A stretch of DNA of 64,000 nucleotides from Gemmobacter fulvus. Its GTDB lineage: Bacteria; Pseudomonadota; Alphaproteobacteria; Rhodobacterales; Rhodobacteraceae. The stretch lies in contig NZ_CP076361.1 of NCBI RefSeq assembly GCF_018798885.1, positions 3,253,501 through 3,317,500 of the forward strand. Direction: 5' to 3'. Shown in pieces: positions 42,210-52,602 of this stretch (its first letter is position 1; each line of letters begins with the position of its first letter). The notes below the pieces were generated by a model. That model worked only from the letters and a program-made list of their open reading frames with translations. It had not been told where the DNA came from and searched no databases. Position numbers and translations under genes: made by a program.

Positions 42210-42258
42210 TTTCATCTTGGTCCAAATATCCTGGGGGTCCGGGGGCAAAGCCCCCGGC
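42210..42258 (+). repeat. Dispersed intergenic repeat, copy 2
   Basis: This copy begins TTTCATCTTGG, continues CAAATATCCTGGGGG and ends in a hairpin with GGGGGCAAAGCCCCC. It matches the elements at 3691-3758 (reverse) and 57947-57991. It lies 15 bases after the glyS stop and may contribute to transcript ending. Confidence 0.85.
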
Positions 42259-42399
42259 CTTTCCGTAAAAACCTACCGGTCGTTCCCGCCACGGCCCTTG
42301 GCAAACCACCGGACCTTGTGCAAATGACGCCTCGCCCCCACTATCGCTTGCACCACCTTGCGATAAGCGTATTCTGCCCGCGAACCAAAGGGTGCCGCA

Positions 42400-44937
42400 G
42401 TGCAGAAACACGATCTTCTTACCGATTTCACCACCATCACCCCCTCGGCCCGGATCACCACGCCCAGCCACGGCTGGCGCGCGAAATGTCTGCAACGGCT
42501 GGTTCGCCTTGATCTTCCGGTGCCGGGCACGGTGGCGCTGCCTGCGGCAACCGTGCGGGCCATCGCCTCGGGGCAGATGGTGGATTGCCCGGCGATCCTC
42601 GCGCATTTCGGCAGCGACCCGCTGATTTCGGTGCGCCCTTCGCCGGAGAACCCCGATTGGGGCGGCCCCGCCACCATTTTAAACATCGGCTTCAACGCCG
42701 CGCGCCATGCGCGGCTGGCTGAAACCCATGGGCAGGCGGCGGCAGATGCGCTGTATCTGCGTTTCGTGCAGGGCTATGCGATCCATGTGGCGCGGCTGGA
42801 CCCGGACATGTTCGAAGGGGTGGAGCCCTCTGCCCAGTCGCTGCGCGATGCGCTGCGCAGCTATCAGTCTGAAATGGATGAGGCCTTTCCCGAAGATCCG
42901 GCCCGGCAACTGGCCGATGTGCTGCGCTCCATGGCCCGCGCCTGGGAAGGCACGACCGCCCGCCTGCTGCGTCAGGCAAAGGGTGCGCCTGCCGAAGCGG
43001 CGCTGGGGCTGGTGGTGCAACAGATGGCGCAGGGCATCGGGCAGGGCATTTCCGGCTCGGGTGTCATGCAGTTTGTCGATCCGGTCACGGGTGATCCGCT
43101 GATCAAGGGGCGCTATCTGGGGCAAAGTCAGGGCCGCGATGCGCTGTCGAAAACCGAAGCGATCTATCTGACGCGTGACAAGCGCGGCCCGTCGCTGGAG
43201 GATCTCGCGCCCGAGATTTTTGCCGCGCTGACCCGCCACGGCGCAATCTGCCGCCAGAAGCTGCGCGAAGAGATGCAGATCGAATTCACCATCGAGGACG
43301 GGCATCTGTCGGTTCTGGATGCGGTCAAGGTGGCGCGCTCGTCGCGGGCCGGGCTGAAAATCGCGGTGGCTCTGGCCAAGGATGGCGTGATCACCCCCGA
43401 AGAGGCGGTGCTGCGGGTGGAACCGCGCGCGCTGTCGGAACTGCTTCACCCGCAGGTCGATCCGCGCGGCGCAAGGGATGTGTTCGTGCGCGGCATTGCG
43501 GCGTCGCCGGGCGCGGCCACCGGGCGGATCGCGTTTTCGTCGCAGGCGGCGCAGGCCTTTGCCGCGCGGGGTGAGCCCTGCGTGCTGGTGCGGCGTGAAA
43601 CCGCGCCCGAGGATATTCGCGGCATGCATTCGGCAGTGGCCGTGCTGACCGAGCGCGGCGGCATGACCAGCCACGCGGCGGTGATCGGGCGGGGGCTGGG
43701 CCTGCCCTGTATCGTGGGTGCATCCGATATCCGTCTGGATACAAAGGATAAAAAGCTCGTCGCCCGCGATGGCCGCCTGTTTCGCGAAGGTGATATCATC
43801 ACCGTGGATGGCACCACCGGCGAGGCGCTGGTGGGGGCCACCGACATGCTGCCCCCGGCGCAGGATGATGCGTTCCGGCAATTGCTGGCCTGGGCCGATG
43901 GCTTTCGTGACATCGGCATCCGCGCCAATGCCGACACCCCGACCGATGCGCAGACGGCGCGCGATTTCGGCGCGCAGGGCATTGGCCTCTGCCGCACCGA
44001 ACATATGTTCTTTGACGAAGACCGTCTGGTCGCCATGCGCGAGATGATCTTTGCCGATACGCCCGCCGACCGGGCCGCCGCCCTGACGCGCCTGCTGCCG
44101 ATGCAGCGCGCGGATTTCGGGCAGCTGTTCGAGATCATGTCGGGCCTGCCGGTCTGCATCCGGCTGTTCGACCCGCCGCTGCATGAATTCCTGCCACATT
44201 CCCGCGAAGGTCTGCGTGAGTTGGCCGAGGCGCTGGACCGTCCGCTGTCCGAGGTGACGCGCCGGGCCGAGGCGCTGGCCGAGTTCAACCCGATGCTTGG
44301 GATGCGCGGGGTGCGGCTTGGCGTGGTGCTGCCGGAAATCTATGACATGCAGGCCCGCGCGATTTTCGAGGCCACGGTGGAATCGGTGCGCAAGGGCGCG
44401 CCGGTGGTGCCCGAGATCATGATCCCGCTGGTTTCGGCGCGGCGCGAGGTGGAGCTGGTCAAGGGCCGCATCGACGCGCTGGCCGCCGCCGTGCGCAGCA
44501 AGACCGGGGTGGCCTTCGACTATCGGCTGGGTGTGATGGTGGAAACACCGCGCGCGGCGCTGCGCGCGGGCGAGATTGCGCAACATGCCGCCTTCCTGTC
44601 ATTCGGGACCAATGACCTGACGCAGATGACCTATGGTCTGAGCCGGGATGATGCGGGACGTTTCATGAACACCTACGTTCAGCAAGGTGTCTTTCCCGAA
44701 GATCCGTTCCATATTCTGGACGTGGACGGGGTGGGGGAATTGCTGCTGATCGGGGCGGAACGGGGCCGTGCGACTCGGGCAGACCTGACCCTCTCAATTT
44801 GTGGTGAACATGGCGGAAATCCCGAATCAATCGCCTTCTGCCGTAAGGCCGGCTTCGATTATGTGAGCTGTTCGCCCTACCGTGTGCCCTTGGCCCGGCT
44901 GGCGGCGGCGCATCTGGCGCTAACTGACCCAAGGTAA
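42400..44937 (+). CDS. Pyruvate, phosphate dikinase-like protein with degraded ATP site
   Basis: This 845-residue protein is co-linear with PPDK. The phosphohistidine domain has His425 in GGMTSHAAV. The PEP/pyruvate barrel has GIGLCRTEHMF and the catalytic Cys824 in VSCSPYR, preceded by CGEHGGNPESIAFC. The N-terminal ATP-grasp region is poor: the glycine-rich GGKGANLAEM segment is not recognisable, and the SVRSGAxxSMPGMMD motif reads SVRPSPENPDWGG. IEFTIE is kept, but the following LQTRxGKR motif reads LDAVKVA. Phosphotransfer from ATP is therefore doubtful, while PEP binding should remain. The start is GTG at 42400. Confidence 0.8.
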   Translation: MQKHDLLTDFTTITPSARITTPSHGWRAKCLQRLVRLDLPVPGTVALPAATVRAIASGQMVDCPAILAHFGSDPLISVRPSPENPDWGGPATILNIGFNAARHARLAETHGQAAADALYLRFVQGYAIHVARLDPDMFEGVEPSAQSLRDALRSYQSEMDEAFPEDPARQLADVLRSMARAWEGTTARLLRQAKGAPAEAALGLVVQQMAQGIGQGISGSGVMQFVDPVTGDPLIKGRYLGQSQGRDALSKTEAIYLTRDKRGPSLEDLAPEIFAALTRHGAICRQKLREEMQIEFTIEDGHLSVLDAVKVARSSRAGLKIAVALAKDGVITPEEAVLRVEPRALSELLHPQVDPRGARDVFVRGIAASPGAATGRIAFSSQAAQAFAARGEPCVLVRRETAPEDIRGMHSAVAVLTERGGMTSHAAVIGRGLGLPCIVGASDIRLDTKDKKLVARDGRLFREGDIITVDGTTGEALVGATDMLPPAQDDAFRQLLAWADGFRDIGIRANADTPTDAQTARDFGAQGIGLCRTEHMFFDEDRLVAMREMIFADTPADRAAALTRLLPMQRADFGQLFEIMSGLPVCIRLFDPPLHEFLPHSREGLRELAEALDRPLSEVTRRAEALAEFNPMLGMRGVRLGVVLPEIYDMQARAIFEATVESVRKGAPVVPEIMIPLVSARREVELVKGRIDALAAAVRSKTGVAFDYRLGVMVETPRAALRAGEIAQHAAFLSFGTNDLTQMTYGLSRDDAGRFMNTYVQQGVFPEDPFHILDVDGVGELLLIGAERGRATRADLTLSICGEHGGNPESIAFCRKAGFDYVSCSPYRVPLARLAAAHLALTDPR

Positions 44938-45042
44938 CAATTTTATGTGCAATATCAACGCGCAGCCTTGTATCGGTGCAAGATTCCACTTGCAGTTTTT
45001 AAAAGTGCTTCGGCTGATTTCCGCGCAAAATTAACCGATTCA

Positions 45043-45062
45043 TTGTGGCAATTTTGCCACAA
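45043..45062. promoter_or_regulatory. Palindromic operator candidate upstream of the SleB-type hydrolase
   Basis: TTGTGGCAA-TT-TTGCCACAA has two perfect nine-base arms. TTGCCA within it (45055-45060), with TATTTC at 45079-45084 (18-base gap), could be a promoter. The palindrome would then overlap the -35 region and could repress transcription. No regulator is identified. Confidence 0.5.
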
Positions 45063-45169
45063 GACTGGACTCACAGGGTATTTCTGGTCTAAGCCCCGCG
45101 ACTGTTGCCGGTGACAGGGGTGTTTTTCCCGTCGCGGGCGGCGCTGAAATAGACCGGGAACACACGTTA

Positions 45170-45856
45170 ATGCGCTTGCTACAAAGCTGGACGGCGGCCG
45201 CTGCGGCCTCGCTTGTCCTGGGAGGAGCGGCCTTCGCCGATGTCACGGTGAGCCAGTCGAACGATCCAACAGCCTCTTTGGGGGGGAGGATGACCTCGCT
45301 TCTGGGGGTGGAACGGACGGCACTGGATCAGGTTGCGCCGATGCGGCTTGCCGCGCTGGCCGATGGGGTGGCGACACCCCGCAAAGTGAAAAAGACAGCT
45401 CTGCCAGAGATTTCCGAGCCGAAGCTCATCCGCTACGATTCGTCGTTTGTGGATACCGCGCCGACGGCTTCGGGGGATGCACAATGGCAGTGCCTGACCA
45501 ACGCGCTGTATCACGAGGCGCGGGGGGAAACCATCAAGGGGCAGTTCGCGGTCGCCGAAGTGATCCTGAACCGGGTCGACAGCCCGGCCTATCCGCGCTC
45601 CGTCTGTGGCGTGGTCAATCAGGGCGGCGGCGGCGGGTGCCAGTTTTCTTTCACCTGTGATGGCAAATCCGACCGGGTGAGCGAAAAGGCCGCCTGGACC
45701 CGGGCGGGCAAGATTGCCCGGCTGATGCTGGACGGCGCGCCGCGCGCGCTGACCCAGGGGGCCACGCATTTTCACACCGTGGGCGTGCGGCCCAGTTGGT
45801 CGCGCAGCTTTGCGCGCACGGCGGCCATTGGCGCGCATCTGTTCTATCGGCCCTGA
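45170..45856 (+). CDS. Cell wall hydrolase, SleB type
   Basis: This 228-residue exported protein has a signal peptide (about 1-23, ending in AFA) and a C-terminal Hydrolase_2/SleB domain (about 105-228). The domain pattern is LTNALYHEARGE with the likely catalytic glutamate, then AVAEVILNRVDSPAYPRSVCGVV, and later CQFSFTCDG and ATHFHT. SleB-like proteins are lytic transglycosylases or amidases acting on peptidoglycan. The gene stands alone after a 232-base gap that holds a palindrome. Confidence 0.9.
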   Translation: MRLLQSWTAAAAASLVLGGAAFADVTVSQSNDPTASLGGRMTSLLGVERTALDQVAPMRLAALADGVATPRKVKKTALPEISEPKLIRYDSSFVDTAPTASGDAQWQCLTNALYHEARGETIKGQFAVAEVILNRVDSPAYPRSVCGVVNQGGGGGCQFSFTCDGKSDRVSEKAAWTRAGKIARLMLDGAPRALTQGATHFHTVGVRPSWSRSFARTAAIGAHLFYRP

Positions 45857-45971
45857 GCGGGTCAGAACCGCCGCAATGTCGGGTCTTGGGCCTTGCCTGC
45901 CGCTGGCGGGCAGGGCATAGCGCGGCGGATGCGGCTAGAGTCGCCTCAGTTCTGCGGCCCGGAGGGCGACC

Positions 45972-46880
45972 ATGACCAGCGATATCCGCCTTGCTTTTGC
46001 ACATCCCGAAGAGCGCGCCGCCGCCTCGGCCAGTGCCGATCCGCGCGACCGCATTTCCTTGCGCGACCATATTGTCGAGGCCGATATCGGTGCCTTCCAG
46101 CAAGAGCGCGGCCATAAGCAGCGGCTGCGCTTTGATGTGGTTGTCGAGGTGCGCCCGCATCCGGCCCCGGTCGATGACGATGTGGACCGGATCCTGTCGT
46201 ATGACCGGATCACCGAGGCCATCGCCGCCGAACTGGCCGAAGAACGGCTCAACCTGCTGGAAACGCTGGCCGAAAAGGTGGCAGAGCGGGTGCTGGACGA
46301 ACCGCAGGCAATGCGCGCCTTCGTGCGGATCGAAAAGCTGGATCGCGGTCCGGGGGCGCTTGGGGTGGAAATCGTGCGTTCGCGTGCCGCTGCACCGCTG
46401 AACGCGCTGGGGCAGGATGGCGACATGACGGCGCTGCATCCGCTGGTGGCCTATTTTGATAATGCGACGATTGCCGCCGCCGATCTGGCAGCGCGGCTGG
46501 ATGCCTTGCAGGCGCGGGGCCTGCCGGTGATCCTGACAGTGGGCCTGCCCGATTTTCCGCGCGCGACCACAGGGCACAAACCGACGCAGCGCCGCATCGA
46601 CCTGCTGGCCATCGAACAGAACGCCTGGACCCTGGCTGCGCGCGATGACCGCTGCGTTGTGGTGGCGACCCGGACCGAGATCGACTGGGCGATGAAACAT
46701 GGCAAGATGATCGTCTGGGCGCCTTCGAAGCTGGTGCTGGACGCGGTGGACGGTCCGCATTCGCGCGAGCCGGTGGCGCTGGCGCTGTGGCTGGCCGAGT
46801 TGACGGCGGCCGAGCGGATGGTTGTTCACGGCGATGTAACACTTCCGGCAGGAAGCCGCGTGAGGGTTGAGCGCGGCTGA
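45972..46880 (+). CDS. folB: Dihydroneopterin aldolase with an extra C-terminal domain
   Basis: Residues about 25-140 form the FolB tunnelling fold (ISLRDHIVEADIGAFQQERGHKQRLRFDVVVEV...LSYDRI...LNLLETLAEKVAERVL), which cleaves dihydroneopterin to hydroxymethyl-dihydropterin. About 150 further residues follow, with no recognised family (segments such as LPVILTVGLPDFPRA and IDWAMKHGKMIVWAPS). Canonical FolB is about 120 residues, so the protein is a fusion or extended form. It lies 45 bases upstream of the assigned folP start, on the same strand. The start is ATG at 45972 with GGAGGG upstream. Confidence 0.88.
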   Translation: MTSDIRLAFAHPEERAAASASADPRDRISLRDHIVEADIGAFQQERGHKQRLRFDVVVEVRPHPAPVDDDVDRILSYDRITEAIAAELAEERLNLLETLAEKVAERVLDEPQAMRAFVRIEKLDRGPGALGVEIVRSRAAAPLNALGQDGDMTALHPLVAYFDNATIAAADLAARLDALQARGLPVILTVGLPDFPRATTGHKPTQRRIDLLAIEQNAWTLAARDDRCVVVATRTEIDWAMKHGKMIVWAPSKLVLDAVDGPHSREPVALALWLAELTAAERMVVHGDVTLPAGSRVRVERG

Positions 46881-46925
46881 GCAGCGGGCTTGCCTGATCT
46901 GCGCCTTGGGCCTAATCGAATGCGC

Positions 46926-47951
46926 ATGACCTATTATCGCCCCATCCCGATGCATGATGCCGCCCGGCCCGCCGATGCCCTGACATTGGCGGGGGGCTGG
47001 CTGTGGTTCAGCTTTGTCGAAGTGCTGGAACGCGGGGCAGCACCCCGTCTGATGCCCGCGCGCGATCTGCCCGAGGTCGTGCGCCAGCGGCTGACCACGC
47101 CGCGCGCCGCCTTTGCCGGGTTGACGCTGGACCGGCCGCGCCTGATGGGCATCCTGAATGTGACTCCCGACAGCTTTTCGGATGGCGGGCAGTTCCTTGC
47201 GCCCGAGGCGGCGGTGGCGCAGGGCCGCATGATGGCCGGGGCCGGGGCCGAGATCATCGACGTGGGCGGCGAAAGCACACGGCCCGGTGCGGCCGAGGTG
47301 GCAGTGGCCGAAGAAACCGCCCGCACTGCGCCGGTGATTGCCGCGCTCAGGGCCGGCGGGATCGACACCGCCATTTCGATCGACACACGCAAGGCGGCGG
47401 TGGCCCGGGCGGCGCTGGCGGCGGGGGCGAGCTTCGTCAACGATGTGTCGGCCTTCACCTATGATGCGGCGATGGCGGCAACGGTGGCCGGGGCGCAGGC
47501 GCCCGTTTGCCTGATGCATGCGCAGGGCACGCCGCAGACCATGCAGGCGGATCCGCAGTATGAGGATGTGCTGCTGGATGTGTATGATTTTCTGGCGGCC
47601 AAGGTCGCCGAGGCCGAGGCGGCGGGCATTCCGCGCGATAGGATCATGGTCGATCCCGGCATCGGTTTTGGCAAGACGCTGGATCATAACCTGACGCTGA
47701 TCCGAGGTCTGAGCCTGTTTCACGGGCTTGGCTGCCCGATCCTGCTTGGGGTCAGCCGCAAGAAATTCATCGGCACTCTGGGCGGTGAGGCGGATGCCGC
47801 CCGGCGCGCGCCGGGGTCAGTCGCCGTGGCGCTGGCCGGGGTGGCGCAGGGCGCGCAGGTGTTGCGCGTGCATGATGTCTGGGAAACCCGGCAGGCCATG
47901 ACCTTGTGGCGGTCGGTCACGGGCGAAATTCTGGAAGGAGCGCGGGCATGA
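46926..47951 (+). CDS. folP: Dihydropteroate synthase
   Basis: This 341-residue enzyme condenses 4-aminobenzoate with hydroxymethyl-dihydropterin diphosphate. The motifs are [56 protein letters not shown] and GVSRKKFIG. An N-terminal extension of about 70 residues precedes the TIM barrel. The start is uncertain: ATGs at 46920 and 46926 are both possible and no strong ribosome site is visible; 46926 is used here. It overlaps glmM by four bases. Confidence 0.94.
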   Translation: MTYYRPIPMHDAARPADALTLAGGWLWFSFVEVLERGAAPRLMPARDLPEVVRQRLTTPRAAFAGLTLDRPRLMGILNVTPDSFSDGGQFLAPEAAVAQGRMMAGAGAEIIDVGGESTRPGAAEVAVAEETARTAPVIAALRAGGIDTAISIDTRKAAVARAALAAGASFVNDVSAFTYDAAMAATVAGAQAPVCLMHAQGTPQTMQADPQYEDVLLDVYDFLAAKVAEAEAAGIPRDRIMVDPGIGFGKTLDHNLTLIRGLSLFHGLGCPILLGVSRKKFIGTLGGEADAARRAPGSVAVALAGVAQGAQVLRVHDVWETRQAMTLWRSVTGEILEGARA

Positions 47952-49297
47952 GCCGCAAACTGTTTGGCACCGATGGCGTGCGGGGCCGCGCCAATACCTA
48001 TCCGATGACCGCCGAAATGGCGCTGCGCCTTGGCGCGGCGGCGGGGCGGTTTTTCCGCCGTGACGGCAGTTCCGCGCATCGGGTGGTGATCGGCAAGGAC
48101 ACGCGCCTGTCGGGCTATATGCTCGAAAACGCGCTGACGGCGGGGCTGACCTCGACCGGCATGAATGTGCTGCTGCTGGGCCCGGTGCCGACGCCGGCGG
48201 TCGGCTTTCTCACCCGCTCCATGCGGGCGGATCTGGGTGTGATGATTTCCGCCAGCCACAATCCGCATCAGGACAATGGCATCAAGTTCTTTGGCCCCGA
48301 CGGGTTCAAACTGTCGGACGAGGCCGAGGCCGAAATCGAGGCCATTCTGGCCGGGGATGTGCCGCCGGCCAAGCCGGAGAACATCGGCCGGGCCAAGCGG
48401 ATCGAGGATGGGCGCGGGCGGTATCAGGAATATGCCAAGACCACCTTCCCGGCAGGGCTTCGGCTGGACGGGCTGAAAGTGGTGATCGACTGCGCCAATG
48501 GTGCCGCCTACAAGGCCGCCCCCGAAGTGCTGTGGGAACTGGGCGCCGAGGTGATCCCGGTGGGGGTCACGCCCAATGGCACCAATATCAACGACCGGTG
48601 CGGATCGACCTATACCCAGACCGCAGCCGAGGCCGTGGTGGCGCATGGCGCGGATGTGGGGATCTGTCTGGATGGCGATGCCGACCGGGTGATGATCCTT
48701 GATCAGGCCGGGCGCGTGGCCGACGGCGATCAGATCATGGCGCTGCTGGCGGGCCGCTGGGCCGAAGAGGGGCGGCTGGCCGGGGGTACGCTGGTCGCCA
48801 CCGTGATGTCGAACCTCGGGCTGGAGCGGTATCTGAACGGACGTGGCCTGCATCTGGAGCGGACGGCGGTGGGTGACCGTTATGTGGTCGAGGCGATGCG
48901 GCGCGGCGGCTTCAATCTGGGCGGCGAACAGTCGGGCCATATCGTGATGACCGATTACGCCACCACCGGCGACGGCCTGATTGCCGGGCTGCAATTCCTG
49001 TCGGAAATGGCGCGCACCGGCGTGGCTGCATCGGAACTGGCGCAGACCTTTGAAACCGTGCCCCAGCTTCTGAAGAACGTGCGCTATGGCGCGGACAAGG
49101 CACCGCTGTCCGAAGTGTCGGTGAAGGCCCGCATTGCCGAGGCCGAGGCGCGGCTGAACGGCAAGGGGCGGCTGCTGATCCGCAAATCCGGCACCGAGCC
49201 ACTGATCCGCGTGATGGCGGAATGCGAGGACGAGGCGCTGCTGCGGCAAGAGGTGGATGGCATCGTGGCGGCGGTCGAGGCGGCGGTTCTGGTATGA
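47948..49297 (+). CDS. glmM: Phosphoglucosamine mutase
   Basis: This 449-residue enzyme interconverts glucosamine-6-phosphate and glucosamine-1-phosphate for peptidoglycan and lipopolysaccharide precursors. It starts [12 protein letters not shown]. The phosphoserine loop is [16 protein letters not shown], the metal loop is DGDADR, the sugar loop is GGEQSGH, and the phosphate-binding loop near the C-terminus is [14 protein letters not shown]. Its order after folP is common in proteobacteria. The ATG overlaps the folP stop, and its own stop overlaps the glycosyltransferase start. Confidence 0.97.
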   Translation: MSRKLFGTDGVRGRANTYPMTAEMALRLGAAAGRFFRRDGSSAHRVVIGKDTRLSGYMLENALTAGLTSTGMNVLLLGPVPTPAVGFLTRSMRADLGVMISASHNPHQDNGIKFFGPDGFKLSDEAEAEIEAILAGDVPPAKPENIGRAKRIEDGRGRYQEYAKTTFPAGLRLDGLKVVIDCANGAAYKAAPEVLWELGAEVIPVGVTPNGTNINDRCGSTYTQTAAEAVVAHGADVGICLDGDADRVMILDQAGRVADGDQIMALLAGRWAEEGRLAGGTLVATVMSNLGLERYLNGRGLHLERTAVGDRYVVEAMRRGGFNLGGEQSGHIVMTDYATTGDGLIAGLQFLSEMARTGVAASELAQTFETVPQLLKNVRYGADKAPLSEVSVKARIAEAEARLNGKGRLLIRKSGTEPLIRVMAECEDEALLRQEVDGIVAAVEAAVLV

Positions 49298-50193
49298 TGG
49301 CGCCGGATGTCACGCTGGTCTTTGACCGGGGGTTTCTGCGCCCGTCGCTGATTGCCGCCTATTCGGTGCTGAAACACCGGCCAAAGGATGTGACGCTGCG
49401 CTTTCTGGTGACAGAACCGGTGCCAGACCTGATCCCGGCGCTGACCCGTCTGCGCGCGGCCTTTCCGGGGGCCGAGATCCTGTCGCAGCAGGTCGATGTG
49501 CCGCCGCTGGAAGTGGGCGGGCATGTGTCGCCCGCCACGCTGGCCCGGCTCGCCCTGCCACGGTTGCTGGAGCGGCCGACGCTTTATATCGACGGTGATA
49601 CGATGATCCGCCGCGATATCGGCCCGGTCTTTGCCACCGATCTGAAGGGGCTGCCGGTCGCGGCCTGTCTGGATACCGGCATCCGCAAGGCGCTGTGGCA
49701 TCGCAAGCGCGGCAGCCGCCTGATCTCGCGCAAATCGGCGCGGCATCTGGCCGATCTCGACAAGATCGCCGGACTGGTTGACCCCGAAACCTATATCAAC
49801 GCCGGGGTGTTCCTGTTCGATCTGCCGCGCATCCGCGCGCTTGGGCTGGATGTGCCGATGGGAGATGCGGCAGGGGCGGTGGCGCTGCGCAAGCAATATG
49901 GGCTGCGGTTCAACGATCAGAACTGGCTGAACAAGGTGTTCAAGGGACAGATCGCGCCGCTGGACCCGATCTGGAACGCGCTCTGGGGCAATCGCGCCAC
50001 TGGGCGGTCACCGTTTCCGCCGGAAGAGCAGGCTCGCTTTGCCGAGTCGCGCCGCGATCCTGGGCTGGTGCATTTTACCGGACGGCTGCGGCCCTGGGAT
50101 ATCCGCTATCCGATCTTTTACCCCAAGCGGCGGCCCTGGCTGGCCGAATACAAGGTCTTGCAGGCCGAGGCCGAGCCGGTTCTGGGCCTGTGA
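49294..50193 (+). CDS. Glycosyltransferase, GT8-like
   Basis: This 299-residue protein has a nucleotide-sugar binding N-terminal region and a DxD metal motif in LYIDGDTMI (about residue 96). It also has the acceptor region [29 protein letters not shown] and a C-terminal HFTGRLRPW, all typical of family 8 (glucosyl- or galactosyl-transferases of lipopolysaccharide core). It is coupled to glmM by overlap (ATGATG over the glmM stop). The sugar and acceptor are unknown; a role in cell-surface glycan assembly is likely. Confidence 0.85.
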   Translation: MMAPDVTLVFDRGFLRPSLIAAYSVLKHRPKDVTLRFLVTEPVPDLIPALTRLRAAFPGAEILSQQVDVPPLEVGGHVSPATLARLALPRLLERPTLYIDGDTMIRRDIGPVFATDLKGLPVAACLDTGIRKALWHRKRGSRLISRKSARHLADLDKIAGLVDPETYINAGVFLFDLPRIRALGLDVPMGDAAGAVALRKQYGLRFNDQNWLNKVFKGQIAPLDPIWNALWGNRATGRSPFPPEEQARFAESRRDPGLVHFTGRLRPWDIRYPIFYPKRRPWLAEYKVLQAEAEPVLGL

Positions 50194-50214
50194 CGCGCCG
50201 CCGATGAAATCGAA

Positions 50215-50244
50215 AAAGGCCGGGGATTACCCCGGCCTTTCTTG
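50215..50244. terminator. Bidirectional terminator between the GT8 gene and ilvC
   Basis: An eleven-base-pair perfect stem (50215-50225 with 50230-50240, AAAGGCCGGGG/CCCCGGCCTTT) has an ATTA loop and a T-rich flank on both strands. Confidence 0.92.
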
Positions 50245-50259
50245 TCATGGGTGCGCAGA

Positions 50260-51339
<1,080 letters not shown>

Positions 51340-51388
51340 TCAGTGCAAAAATCTCTGAATGATCGTGTTGTGTCGAAAAATCATGCGT

Positions 51389-51404
51389 TATATTGTTTAA
51401 TATA
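51389..51404. promoter_or_regulatory. AT-rich palindrome between ilvC and the Lrp-type pair
   Basis: TATATT-GTTT-AATATA has perfect six-base arms in otherwise GC-rich DNA, 107 bases upstream of the ilvC start. Lrp-type regulators often bind such AT-rich inverted repeats. Confidence 0.5.
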
Positions 51405-51575
51405 GAAATTTTCATTCACGCCGCGATGCGATGGGCGCAGAGATCGTGCAGGCTCAGCCTCTGGGGCAGCTGGCCCGGCCGCCGCATCAGCCGGGCTTCG
51501 GTGGGCAGCGGGATTGACGATATTTCACGCATGATGCAAAATTCATGTGCGGTTGTGGCGCTTGGTGGAATGGTC

Positions 51576-52031
51576 ATGCTTGATGATACGGATCGGCGGC
51601 TGTTGCGCCAGCTTCTGGCGGAACCCAGTCTGGGCACATCGGATCTGGCCGAACGGGCCGGGCTGACCACCGCAACCTGCTGGCGGCGGCTGGAAAAACT
51701 GCAGGCGGCAGGGGTCATCACGGCGCGGCAAGCGGTGATCGACTGGCGCGCGCTGGGATATGCGGTCGAGGTGTCGCTGCGCTTCACGCTGGACAAGACC
51801 GAACCGCGCGCCTTTGACGAATTTCTGGAGGCGGCGCGGCAGGTGCCCGAGGTGATCGGGATCGAGACGTTTCTGGGGCGCGTCGATGTCCGGCTGAACG
51901 TGATTGCCCGCGACATGGCGCAGTATCAGGAGATTTATCGCCGCCGCATCCTCACCCTGCCGCATATCGCCGATATCGAGGCGCTGATGCTGATTGCCAC
52001 CATCAAGGATTCCGCGGGGTTGCCGCTGTGA
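51576..52031 (+). CDS. Lrp/AsnC-family transcriptional regulator, copy 1
   Basis: This 151-residue protein has an N-terminal helix-turn-helix (about 4-60; LDDTDRRLLRQLL...TSDLAERAGLTTATCWRRLEKL) and a C-terminal RAM ligand-binding domain (about 65-145). These proteins form octamers that sense amino acids. The start is placed at 51576; an ATG two codons earlier (51570) is equally possible. Its stop overlaps the second regulator's GTG start, so the two are co-translated and may form mixed oligomers. Confidence 0.88.
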   Translation: MLDDTDRRLLRQLLAEPSLGTSDLAERAGLTTATCWRRLEKLQAAGVITARQAVIDWRALGYAVEVSLRFTLDKTEPRAFDEFLEAARQVPEVIGIETFLGRVDVRLNVIARDMAQYQEIYRRRILTLPHIADIEALMLIATIKDSAGLPL

Positions 52032-52486
52032 TCGACCTGGACGATATCGACCGGGCGTTTCTGCGCGATCTGGCGCGCGATGGCACGTTGGCCGCAGGCG
52101 AGCTCGGCCGTCGCCACGGGCTGAGCCAGCCTGCCGCCTGGCGGCGGGTGAAGCGGATGGAAGAGGCCGGGGTTCTGGCCGGGCAGCGGGTACTGGTCGA
52201 CCGCGCGGCGCTGGGGTTCGGGGTCACGGTGTTTCTGGGCATCAAGCTGGCCACCAAGGGCCGGGTCAGCCTTGAGGATTTTGAACGCGCCGTCACCGCC
52301 ATCCCCGAGGTGCAGGTGGTGCAGCATGTGCTGGGCCTGTTCGATTACCGGCTGCGGGTGGTGGCTCGCGACATTGCCGATTTTGAACGGGTGCTGCGGC
52401 GGCGGATCATGACGCTGCCGGGGGTGGGGCAGGTGGAGGCCAATGTGGTGCTGACCGAAGAGGCCCGACCCGGCCCCTTGGGCTGA
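52028..52486 (+). CDS. Lrp/AsnC-family transcriptional regulator, copy 2
   Basis: This 152-residue paralogue of the preceding regulator starts at GTG 52028. The helix-turn-helix part reads LDDIDRAFLRDLARDGTLAAGELGRRHGLSQPAAWRRVKRM, and the RAM-type domain contains PEVQVVQHVLGLFDYRLRV. Tandem Lrp genes with overlapping stops suggest a heteromeric regulator. The most natural targets are ilvC on one side and the aminotransferase on the other, but only context supports this. Confidence 0.88.
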   Translation: MIDLDDIDRAFLRDLARDGTLAAGELGRRHGLSQPAAWRRVKRMEEAGVLAGQRVLVDRAALGFGVTVFLGIKLATKGRVSLEDFERAVTAIPEVQVVQHVLGLFDYRLRVVARDIADFERVLRRRIMTLPGVGQVEANVVLTEEARPGPLG

Positions 52487-52602
52487 CCCGGTGGCGGCGC
52501 GATAAACAGCTTTGCGGTTTTCCGTATAATCCGTGTCGGAAACCGGGGGACTGGCGCCGCGCTTCTGCGCTAGGATCGGCGCAATCAGCATGGGAGGCTT
52601 TG

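Noticed and set aside
45891-45918. Terminator after the SleB-type hydrolase
   Set aside because: The inverted repeat is imperfect and lacks a T run, so there is not enough support to list it.
52525-52530. Complete sigma-70 promoter for the aminotransferase
   Set aside because: TATAAT is perfect, but nothing resembling TTGACA is found 16-18 bases upstream, so it is mentioned only in the gene entry.
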